The notes under the pieces were generated by a model. The model searched no databases. It was not told the origin of the DNA and was given only the letters and a program-made list of their open reading frames with translations. A DNA stretch of 64,000 bases, taken from assembly GCF_020379485.1 (NCBI RefSeq), contig NC_063442.1:12115509-12179508 (forward strand), in the 5' to 3' direction. Shown here piece by piece: positions 35,776 to 45,410 of the stretch (position 1 is the first letter of the stretch; every line of letters starts with the position of its first letter). The translations under genes and the position numbers were made by a program. This stretch comes from Brassica napus. Its lineage: Eukaryota > Streptophyta > Magnoliopsida > Brassicales > Brassicaceae.

Positions 35776-36809
35776 GAATGATGCATGAAAACATTTTTTG
35801 TTTTAGTTAAGACTCGGTTTTAGTTATGACTGTTTATTTTGTTATGTTGTTGGCGTCTGGTTACATAAGAAAGATTGGAAGGATATCAAGTATTTTTTTT
35901 GGGTATCATATATCTTGGAAGGTTAAAATAATGTTTCTGGATGGGTTTCCAGAAAAAAAGTTAAGTGTTTCAAATGTAAAAAAGAATGAAATGAGATTAT
36001 ATACTAAGGATTGGACATGTATATGGTAAGCTTAAAATTGTGATGTTTACAGACAACAAAAATTTAGAACCACAAAGGATCGAACCCAGAGGGAGAGAGT
36101 TTGCGTATTTGGATAGTGTGGGAGTTTAGCCACTAGGCCAAGAAGAATCATCTGTTAATGGATTACATTTAATTTTATTTAACTCCAAACTGTAACAAAA
36201 AAAAATTAAAATTGATTTTGAATCCACCACATATCGAACCCGGGGATAGAGAGACTTTTGAGTTATGAAATGCCTTGGTTTAACCGCTGGTCTGAGGAGA
36301 ATCATCTGTTAAAGAATATTACATAAGCATACTTAAACCAATTAATATAGGATAGGTTTCCAAAACAATACATTTCGATTGAAAAAAGACAAAACTCTTG
36401 CCGTCTCAACACTCTCGCCGTTTCAAACTTCTCGAATCTCACTCGTCTCCGCCTCTCGAATCTCTCTCTCATCTCCATATCTCTCGATCTCCGACGAAAA
36501 CCCATCTCCAGAACTCTCTCTCTCTCTCGATCTTTTACGCGAGCTCTCTCTATTCTCCGAGAAAAACCATTTCTAGAGCTCTATCTCTTTAAGGTATGTT
36601 GCAGATTCAACCTTATGTGTGTTTTCTTTCTGAGAGATTGGTCTCCTGGTTTTTGCTTGTGTATAGACTTGCTCGTTTTAACCTAATATGATTGGTAGAA
36701 TTCTAGTTCATGTGAAAGCATGTGTATAGACTCAGGAAGGATTTGTATTGTTTCAGGAAACCCTTCCTGAAAATTGGATTTTAATTAATTTAGACAAATA
36801 AAATTTTTC
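35776..36809. other. Spacer between the two Ulp1-like genes and leader of gene 2
   Basis: Contains the 3' flank of gene 1, two dyad motifs (about 35935 and 36350), two tRNA-like units, and a CT-rich leader of gene 2 (36375-36590). The leader ends in the same GGTATGTTGCAGATTCAACC block that precedes gene 1. Confidence 0.6.
36077..36294 (-). repeat. tRNA-like units 1 and 2 (A-box/B-box)
   Basis: Read on the minus strand. Unit 1 has A-box TGGCCTAGTGG (36140-36130) and B-box GGTTCGATCC (36086-36077). Unit 2 has A-box CAGACCAGCGG (36294-36284) and B-box GGGTTCGATA (36241-36232). Both have GATGATTCT just upstream of the A-box. Box spacing is like that of a tRNA gene, but no acceptor stem pairs. 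Confidence 0.65.
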
Positions 36810-36833
36810 TTGTTTACGCAGGATAGAAACAAG

Positions 36834-39800
36834 ATGGGAGATCCATTACCATTAAGACTAGCACTGCCTGAGCTGAGGTATCCGATTGGATCAGAGCCAG
36901 AGAAGACGATATCGATAAACCAACACTCGATAGTTGCTTATATCAAAACTGTTAAGGAAATTCTAGGAAATGATGAGTTCAACAGAATAAGAGGGACGTT
37001 TTTGGGACCGGTGATCAAGCTTGGAGAGAGGTCTTTGAAATTATCAGCTAAGATAGTGCACGCAGTTCTCACCAAAAGCATCAAGACAGTGAAGAGACAC
37101 GAAGCATGGTTCCATTTTGGTGCTCAGCCAATGAGGTTCTCTATAAGAGAATTCCACATGGTGACTGGTTTGAAATGTAGTGGTGAAGCAAGAGAACCAC
37201 GAGAGGAAACCGAGAAATTTAAGTGGGACTTCCTAAAAGGGCGTACTCATACAGTAAAGGACGTGGAGAAGCAGCTCAGAAACACAAGAGAAGATGCTTC
37301 TGATGAGAGATTCTGCCTTGCAATGCTCCTCCTGATTGAGAGCATACTACTACAGAAGAGCCTTCTCGACGGTGGCACAACTTTTACTTTGGATTATGTG
37401 AAAATAGCGCAGGATATGGATGTCTTGATGACATACCCATGGGGGAGAACAGCTTATAATTTGCTGTTAAAATCACTTCAGAGAGCTGTCGACAAAAGCC
37501 TCGACAAAAACAATTATGATTTGCAAGGATTCCCTATGGCATTTCTTATATGGATACTTGAGTCAGTACCTTTGCTACAGTATGCATTCAGTCAAGTTGT
37601 TCCTATTCTGAGCGTTCAACCGTCTACCCCAATATTTTTGTGTGAGAAGTACCTTCAAATAGCTTCTCCACAGCTGATAGATGTTCTCCTAATTGAAATC
37701 AAAGATCATGTAAGTTTTTACATTATTTTTTTCTTGTTTCTGTTTTGCCTTATGATTCTCCATTTAAAAGCTAATTATTTTTTTGGTTTCAGCTTAAGGT
37801 CACATGCATCCTACCTCCTATTTCTAATGATCCAGAAGCTGATGTTTGCATGGAAGACGAAGCTAATAAAGATCTGGATGACATGGCCGATTTATCCAAG
37901 AGAGGTTATAAGTTTAAAATTAGAGATTGGCGAAACATGTCAGTAGACCTATACGGTGCTAATGAACAAATAAGAAGAGCATCTTTACTGTTTGGGAATG
38001 GAGGGATGAGTCAAGCTTCTTCTTCGTATCAGGAGGAGTCTTTGGAATCAAAGATCAACAGAATCAGCGAGATGGTGGGAGATAATTTAAGGATCATGAA
38101 CGATCGTTTGTGTTTGATTGAAAAAGACAGGAAACAGATTAAAGAACGTGTGACAAAACTAGAGAAACTACAAAGAGTTACTTCATATGAAACCCCAAAC
38201 AATGAGGTAACTTTTTTTTCGGAAATTAAAATTAATGTTTATCTAGTTCTTGATTCAGTTTTTTTTTGAGTTGTCAAGTAATTTTGGAAGATGTTATACA
38301 TATTTAGGATTGCCTTCCTAATTTTTGTTGTACTTGCACAGACTGACACAACTCCATTTCATGAGACGGCTTCCAGACAAGGTGAAGCCAATGCAGATCA
38401 AGCAGATGAACAACTTAACAATGAGGCAAGTATAATTTTGAAAACTGTTGGTATTTATAAAATTATGAATTTGGTTGTACTTAAATTAATTTTTGGAAGT
38501 TCTTGTACGAGTTCATAATCCCATTCCTGACTTCAGGATACACGAGAGCCTATGAATGAGATCACGAAAGAGACACCTGGTTCTCCAATAGCTCAACAGA
38601 ATATTGAGACTCCAGTCCTTACTCCAATTCAGACGCAGCAGGTACCTTCTTTAAAAAATTGGACTTTTCAAGTAATTTTTGGAAGCCCTTGTACGTGTTC
38701 ATTCAACCATTCCTGAATTCAGGAGACTCACGAGCTTATGAATGAGATCATTTCACCAAACATTTCCGACACACAGCCAAATACCCGAGCTCGCAGAAAT
38801 CTTTTAACAGAGCAAAATAAGGTATTACTTTCATTAAAACCTTTAATAAATACACAGCAACTATCAAAATGACTGGATATCCTTGAATCTAAACCATCAC
38901 AGGATGTAGAAAGCAGAGTTCAAAATCCCTTTGAGATCGGAGCAAATGTGGAGATTTCATCACAAGATGACAATACTTGTCATAAATGGTATCCAGGAAA
39001 TGTGTTGGCAACATATTTGGTTGATGGGGTTGAGATGGTGAAAGTTGAGTACTTCGTCCCGTCTCTGGACGAAAAGAAGAGGAAAAGGAGTGTTGAGACA
39101 CGTGTATCAATTGACAGAATACGTCCTCAACCACCACCTGAGAGATCTGGAGCGAAGAAAAGTTATGAGCTAATGCAGGACGTGGAGGCGTTCGACAATG
39201 GTGCCTGGTGCGCTGGAAAAGTTAAAGTCATTTTGTTTGATGGCTCGTGTTTTGTCTCTTTGAACAATTCTAAAGAACAAATTTACTTCCACCATTCTGA
39301 GATGCGAAAACCAAGAAAATGGGTAGATGGTGTTTGGGAGATGACAAAAAAGGTAAAACAAATGCCTTGGATCACTTGAATTGAAAAATAATGTCATTTG
39401 TTTAATATCTCGGTATTGATTTTCAGATGGAAGAAGAGCAGACGCAGAGTGTGAATCCAAGTGAAGGAGATGGTGATAAAAAGGTATGAAATATTTATAC
39501 ATCATACTAGGAATTAAGATATAAATGTATCTGAATTTTTGTCATTCAAAAAGGGGAAGGCGAAGGCTGTCGCTTGTAAGAAAAATGAAGCAGCTGGTCC
39601 ATCAGAAGATGGTGTTGGGAAAATGGCAAAAGAGGTAATAAAAATGAATAAGATCCACTTGAATTGAAGTTCAGGTCAATAGTTTGATATATCGGTTTTG
39701 TTTCACAGATGGAAGTAAAGCAGGGTAAGAGTGTGAAACCAAGTCAAGACGATCATGCAAAAAAGGTATAAAAAATATTTTTACTTCATATTAGGAAGGC

Positions 39801-41165
39801 ATTCAAGTATAAAGATAAAAACGATCCTGAATTTTTGTCTTTATTTTTAATTAAAGGGGAAGCCTGATGTTGGTAAGAAGAAGAAAGCAAATGCTCAGCC
39901 AGTAGATATGCTTCCTTTTCTACAGCGAGAAGAGAAGAGGCCAATACGACCTAGAAACCCTCCTATACCTGTAACACCTGAGGTAATCCTTCCAATTGAT
40001 CCATTTGTGACACCTGAATTTCCTCGGTTTTCAAGGCTTGCACACTGGATGGATCTACGGGGCATATATCGTGTGTAAGCAACTTTTTGTCCTCGCATAA
40101 ATATTCCTAATTTATTTTGTAAAAGTTTCGATTGATACTAGTTAATTTTATCAACTACAGACCGTTTTATATCAATGGAAAAGAAATTGAAAAAGAGTTC
40201 TTTCAAAAAATGGACGATGCAGAAAACAATCTCAACAAAGAGGTAATCAACACTCTGTTCTGTCTTCTATTTGATTGTGTCATATGTTTAGGAAGAGGTT
40301 GAGTTGAGCTATGCTAGATGTCCATGTTATAGCAGTTCTATATGAAGTTTCTAACTATATTGTTACATTGGCAGCACATAAATGTTGCATTTGAAATGCT
40401 AAATTGTAAGAGGGTTGAGCAAGGTGCTTGGTTCCGCAACAACAATCTTCCAGCAGCATGCTTTGTACCAGTCAAATTCTTAGAAGTGGTTGGGTACGCT
40501 TATGAATCTGTCAGGAAGCCACATAAGAAAAAACAAACGTTATTGGAGGGCTGTGTAGGCGAACTTGTGAAAGGTTTAATACATCCAAAGAAGGTATGGC
40601 TGGAAGATGTTGATGTTATATATGGTGTCATTGAAGATAAGTTGAGCTATCACTATATTGGGGTGGAGATACAATTGATGGACAACACAATCACACTCTT
40701 CCATTGTGGTCTTCCAAAAGCAAATATCAAACGTGCTCTTAATCAAATCCAAGAACTGGCAGGTAAAAACTCTTTACATATTCATTTTGTTGTCTGTTGC
40801 TGCTTGTGCTTGTGATGCATTTTTACATATTCATTTTGTTGTCTGTTGGTGATTGATTTATTGTATAATTTTGGGTATTTATGACAGTGTTGATTAGTGC
40901 CATAAAGATGGAACTTCTTGGTGAAGAGGTTAATTTCGAAGATATCAGTCCATTTGAAGTTAAGTTTGCAGAAGGGCTTCCAAAGACAAAATTTCCATAC
41001 AACTGTGGTATTTTTGTTGTGAAGATGCTGGAATGCAGGTCACTGGGATTGAAGAGCATGGCTAATATAAATGATGAAACTGCGATGGACTTACGAAGCA
41101 AGCTATGTTGTGAGATCTTCGACCAGTTTATGGATAAAGATTTCCAGGAAGGTCAAAGGAAGTGA
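36834..41165 (+). CDS. MULE-borne DUF1985 - double Agenet - Ulp1/C48 protein, gene 2
   Basis: Thirteen exons, 1062 aa. E1-E7: 36834-37709, 37793-38206, 38342-38425, 38537-38641, 38723-38821, 38903-39352, 39427-39483. E8-E13: 39554-39634, 39709-39765, 39857-40074, 40161-40242, 40375-40762, 40888-41165. The domain order is as in gene 1: DUF1985 (WFHFGAQPMRFSIREFHMVTGLKC), coiled coil, short linker exons, double Agenet (ANVEISSQDDNTCHKWYPGN; DVEAFDNGAWCAGKV), then C48 fold with PYNCGIFVVKMLEC. The His is retained (YHYIGVEIQL) but the Asp position reads His (LFHCG). I start at the Met matching gene 1 (MGDPLPLRLALPELRYPIGS); an in-frame ATG lies 24 bases upstream. Intron 3 uses a GC donor (GAG/GCAAGT). 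The linker is much shorter than in gene 1. A tandem duplicate that diverged long ago. Confidence 0.85.
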
Positions 41166-41454
41166 AAATGTCATATTTGTTCTACTATGTTTTCTACTCT
41201 GTTTTCTACTTTGTTTTCTACTTTGATATTAATTATCCCTAACGTTTAAGTTTAAGTTTGTAATGAATCCCTAACGTTTTTTTCATTTAGATTGTTATTG
41301 AAAAATTTTTAGGATGTATTGATGAATTGTCAAATGCTTATGGTACTTTTAGGATGGGTTTCCAGAAAAAGAGTGAGAAAGCAAAATGCACCAAAGCCTA
41401 GCAAATTCCTTTAAAGTTTACAAAAAAAAAAATGAAAAAGAATGTGATCCGATG

Positions 41455-41667
41455 TTGATTGAACTCGTGAACTCTCGAAAGATGAATCAAAGTGTGCAGC
41501 CGCTGTGCCAAGGGTGTTATACTTGCCAAAAGCTATAATAAAACGAAATAACTTTTGAATATTTAATTAAAAACAGAAAAAAGTGTAAGTATACACAAAC
41601 GGGGATCGAACACGGCTTATTGTGTGATAAGGGTACACTAAGAGTAGAACGGATTGCCACTAGGCTA
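41455..41667 (-). repeat. tRNA-like units 3 and 4
   Basis: Unit 3: A-box TGGCACAGCGG (41510-41500) with a degenerate B-box GAGTTCAATCA (about 41464-41455). Unit 4: A-box TAGCCTAGTGG (41667-41657) and B-box TGTTCGATCC (41612-41603). Same orientation as the other units. Confidence 0.6.
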
Positions 41668-41827
41668 CGGTGGATATTCGATAACAGAGTAAATGTGAAC
41701 TTATTTATTCACAGACGATAGATTTATATAATCTGGATATCATTTTAGGTATTCAGGATAGCTTTCCAAAAACAAATTCCTTTAAAGTTTACAAAAAAAA
41801 AATGAAAAAGAATGTGATCTGATGTTG

Positions 41828-41884
41828 ATTGAACTCGTGAACTCTCGAAAGAAGAATCAAAGTGTGCAGCCGTTGTACCAAGGG
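41828..41884 (-). repeat. tRNA-like unit 5, split by the hAT
   Basis: A copy of unit 3. The hAT inserted at the A-box side, and its 8-bp target duplication (ACCAAGGG) is made of this unit's sequence. Confidence 0.6.
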
Positions 41885-43271
41885 TGATGGCAATTCTTGG
41901 CTGGCCCGGAAATGCCCATTGCGGGATTGGGTAAAGATATTATTAGTTGCTTGCGGGACAGGACCGCGATGGTACTGGGCCGAAAACGGGCCAAAGCGGG
42001 ATGCGAACATTGAGGCCCGCTACAGTTTTTGTTTGTCTCTTTGGTGATTACCGATAATAGAGCTAAACGGTGAAAGGTGATGACGATAGCGATTCTTGCT
42101 CTCTGTGTTTCTTCTTCTTCGATCGAGTGATCGACGACGACAAAGCATCTTCTTCTTCTCTGTACAGTAGATCGACTTGCATGTCCAGAGTTATTTAGCT
42201 CGTGCCTCTCTGTTTACATTTTAGATCTGTTCGTCCTTTCAAAGGTAAGTAATCTTCCTTGTTCTGTCTCTATGAATGTGTGAATCTTCTTAGTTAGATT
42301 ATGTCTCTGCGAAAGTATTTTTTCCTAACAGTGTAATATATATATATATGTTGTTATGTTTTGTTTATGTATTAGATGGCTTGGTTGTAAAGCGTTGTTC
42401 TCTTTTACTCTCGGTTGCTAGTTATTAATTAAAAATTCAAACAAATTTACTCTTGTTGTTCTGTATTGTTTGTTTTCGGTATTGATATATATATAATATA
42501 ATATAATTCTGTCGTTCTTCTTGTATTAATGGCTTTGTTTTAATTGTTCTGTTTTTGATTCTTGTTGATAACACGGTTCAAGCACTCTTGTTATCTTGTT
42601 TGATAACAGACTGGTCTTCTTTTTTATTAAATATCGCTTACACTTGTTTTGTTTTTCACGCATGATCATGAATTCATGAGTCGATACTTGTTTGATGAGT
42701 GATGTTGGACAAGGAGAGGAGAGACTGATATTATTCCCTTCTGCCTTCGGGTTGCTTCAGGACTTGAGGTAAGACTTTGTTCCAACGTTTAATAGGTAGT
42801 ATTGTGGTTTGAATTCCCTTTAGTAACCATGCTTGTAACAAACGTGTAATGCTTGTAGCTTGATGATTTTCACCAACTTGATAATATATCTCTAATGCTT
42901 AACTCTTCTTCACAGGGTCACTGTCTATTTTGATTAATATATCTGAATTATAATGCTTATAACAAACGTAACCTATGTTTATAACTTGATGGTTCTGAAA
43001 AACTTGATAATGTAACAATTGACTGTTCGGGATAGATTTACGTTTTCCCGGTTAACTCTCGTCTCTTTCTTGCAACACAGGTCCCAAGCCTTGATGAAGA
43101 TTGCTGGCCCGCGGGCCGACCCGCATACCCGCTGCTATAGGGCGGGTCGGGATTGGTCATAGGTTTCAGAGACCGCAGCCCGCCGCGGTACGACCCGCAG
43201 AGACTCGAATGAAACTGAGCCCGCGACGGGGCGGGTCATTTGGTTGCGGGAGAGCCCAAATGCCATCACTA
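41885..43271. mobile_element. Non-autonomous hAT element
   Basis: The right end reads TGCCATCACTA and the left end TGATGGCA, so the inverted repeat is (TAG)TGATGGCA with the first three bases missing on the left. The 8-bp duplication ACCAAGGG lies at 41877-41884 and 43272-43279, and the uninterrupted sister repeat near 41500 confirms the empty site. Subterminal blocks are GC-rich (GGCCCGGAAATGCCCATTGC, GGGCGGGTCGGG). The interior looks like a leader with an intron (donor near 42244), without a transposase. Confidence 0.8.
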
Positions 43272-43367
43272 ACCAAGGGTGTTATACTTGCCAAAAGCTA
43301 TAATAAAACGAAAATAACTTTTGAATATTTAATTAAAAACAGAAAAAAATGTGAGTATACACAACGG

Positions 43368-43432
43368 GGATCGAACACGGCTTATTGTGTGATAAGGGTA
43401 CACTAAGAGTAGAAGGGCTTGCCACTAGGCTA
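43368..43432 (-). repeat. tRNA-like unit 6
   Basis: A duplicate of unit 4: A-box TAGCCTAGTGG (43432-43422) and B-box TGTTCGATCC (43377-43368). Confidence 0.6.
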
Positions 43433-43747
43433 CGGTGGATATTCGATAACAGAGTAAATGTGAACTTATTTATTCACAGACGATAGATTTATATAATCTG
43501 GATATCATTGTATGTATTCAGGATGGCTTTCCAAAAACAAATAAGCAAATCAGATAACCAAGTTACAAGAACACTAGGCCAAACCATTACAAAATAGTGA
43601 AAAACATTGAACAATTTTTTTATTTAGGTTGTTAATTGAAGAAACAACACAAGAGAAACAAAAGTACTTATTCATTTAAAATAAAAACTGAAAATCAAAC
43701 ATAATGTGGTCCTTAAAAACATAAAAAGAGAAGATGATAACATGAAA

Positions 43748-44113
43748 TTACTCATGACACAGCCAACTTTCGCCAAGTTTATCCCAATCAGGGACTTTGA
43801 CCTTCACATCAGCAAGCATTCCTTCCGCTTCCGAGTGCTCTTCTTTGAGTTTCTCCAACTCAGCAGTTAAATCAAATTTTCCATCAGCTTTGATAATATC
43901 TTCAAGCAACTCGATTTGGACAGCAATTGAATTTGCTTTGCTGGATGCCAGATTCCAATCATTCTCAGATAGCCTGTATTCGTTGGACAAACGAAGAAGA
44001 GCCCTGTAATGTACCACAGTTTCCTTCTTCCCCTTATTGAAACCTTCGGCGGCATCACATCCGTAAACCTCCTCTATGGGACGCTTCATCATCTTCTTTG
44101 AACTTCCTTCCAT
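43748..44113 (-). CDS. Small coiled-coil protein carried by the MULE
   Basis: A 121-aa frame starting MEGSSKKMMKRPIEEVYGCD at 44113. The ATG follows a good acceptor (TTTTGTTGCAG at about 44128), which suggests a 5' UTR intron. The upstream frame (MNFFLFLFYRN) would then be intronic. Residues 45-105 are helical and charged (LLRLSNEYRLSENDWNLASS, IELLEDIIKADGKFDLTAEL, EKLKEEHSEAEGMLADVKVK), consistent with a coiled coil. No known domain is recognised. It lies between the Ulp1 genes and the transposase, on the transposase strand. It may be an accessory transposition protein or an acquired gene fragment; its function is unknown. Confidence 0.55.
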   Translation of the reverse strand: MEGSSKKMMKRPIEEVYGCDAAEGFNKGKKETVVHYRALLRLSNEYRLSENDWNLASSKANSIAVQIELLEDIIKADGKFDLTAELEKLKEEHSEAEGMLADVKVKVPDWDKLGESWLCHE

Positions 44114-44525
44114 TGAAACTTTGTCCTGCAACAAAATCGAAACTAAGATGTTACGATAAAATAGAAATAGAAAAAAGTTCATGAATTGAATGGAAAATGA
44201 GAAAATGAGAAAACTAACTTGTATTGCAAAAGGATAAATCAGACGAAATGAAGTGAGTGAATAAAAGGTCTGATATCGTCCCTTATATTTATAGAACTAA
44301 AAGGAACTCTTCGATTATTGAAGTCAGTTAAAATAAACTCTTGATTATTGTGGAACTCTTCGATTTTTGAAGTCAGTTACTGAAAATAACCAATCATATA
44401 ACAGCCAATCTTGACGAAAAGAAACTCTTCGGTTACTGAGTTACATGATGTCGTTTGGAAGAGACTCTTCGATTCCTGAGATATATGTTTGAACAAAAAA
44501 AAAAAATCAACCATTAATCGTAGGA

Positions 44526-44589
44526 GAGTCGAACCCGGGTCGAACAAATGTTTCGGTATCATAGGTTTTGTGGTTTAGCCGCTAGGCTG
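44526..44589 (-). repeat. tRNA-like unit 7
   Basis: A-box CAGCCTAGCGG (44589-44579), preceded by CAGATGATTCTCCT. B-box GGTTCGACTC (44535-44526), preceded by CGACCC, recalling the T-arm of tRNA-Glu/Asp. Confidence 0.65.
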
Positions 44590-44855
44590 AGGAGAATCAT
44601 CTGTTAGTTGCTTCCACATAATTGAATTTAGCCATACAATTTATAGTAAAATACATTGGAAAGATCTTAGATAGTTCAGGATGGGCTTCCAGAGTATGCA
44701 TGAATAATATACATGAATGTTAGTGTGCTTCTTTCTTAAACTAGAAAAAAATGAAATGAGATCAAAACTAAGGATTAATATCTACACATTTGGAAAATTT
44801 GATAATGTGATTTGCAAATTTTGGAGGAAAAAAAAATATATATACACATCTCATA

Positions 44856-44918
44856 GGATTCGAACCTGAAGATGACTAGGAGGAAAGAGGGAACTAAGGT
44901 GTAGTAGCCACTAGGCCA
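44856..44918 (-). repeat. tRNA-like unit 8
   Basis: Perfect consensus boxes: A-box TGGCCTAGTGG (44918-44908) and B-box GGTTCGAATCC (44866-44856). Confidence 0.7.
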
Positions 44919-45012
44919 AGTTAATTTCAGTCATTACATGTTGTAAGTAAAGTAATATATTCTCTTTATTTTTATTCAACTTAAATTTTTTTTAAAAACT
45001 CTGATTAGTAGG

Positions 45013-45078
45013 GGAATCGAACCCGGGTCGAGTCAAGCGTCACAATTTCGACAGATAGGTGTTTTAGCCGCTAGACCG
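45013..45078 (-). repeat. tRNA-like unit 9
   Basis: A-box CGGTCTAGCGG (45078-45068), preceded by CAGATGATTCTCCT. B-box region ACCCGGGTTCGATTCC (45028-45013), which equals the T-arm of plant tRNA-Glu/Asp as I remember it. No poly-T terminator or acceptor stem is evident. Confidence 0.7.
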
Positions 45079-45410
45079 AGGAGAATCATCTGTTACACTT
45101 TTCCACATAATTATTCTTAACAGAAAATGTTGTATTATAAACCTTGAAATGAACTCGGTATTTCTGGATGGGATTCCAGAATAGTTGAATATTACTGTGT
45201 TTTTTTTCTAGCAAAGAAGTTTAAACTAAAAATTGAAATGAGTTCAAAAGATAATGTTGTATATTACAAAAGTTGTAAGAAATCATACTTATTCAGGATA
45301 GGGTTCCAAAAGAAAAAATGTATATGGTCTTGTGCATATCATGTAACCATCAAATAGCCAACATCCAAATAATAATCGATAAAAATGTAAAAATGTAAAA
45401 ATGTAGAACT

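Larger units (their letters stand above)
41166..43747. other. Non-coding core of the MULE
   Basis: Holds a direct duplication of about 370 bp (about 41395-41770, and about 41771-43540 when the hAT is removed). Each copy carries two tRNA-like units followed by the dyad motif (TTCAGGATAGCTTTCCAAAA). The hAT at 41885-43271 interrupts the second copy. There are no genes. Confidence 0.75.
44114..45410. other. Leader of small gene and repeat-rich spacer
   Basis: Contains a stretch with repeated AACTCTTCGATT-type motifs (44285-44490), three tRNA-like units and several dyad motifs (about 44677, 45165, 45294). It ends at the transposase stop codon. There is no additional gene. Confidence 0.6.

Noticed and set aside
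36077..45078. Functional tRNA genes
   Set aside because: A- and B-boxes are good but acceptor and anticodon stems do not pair, and no T-run terminator follows at the right distance.
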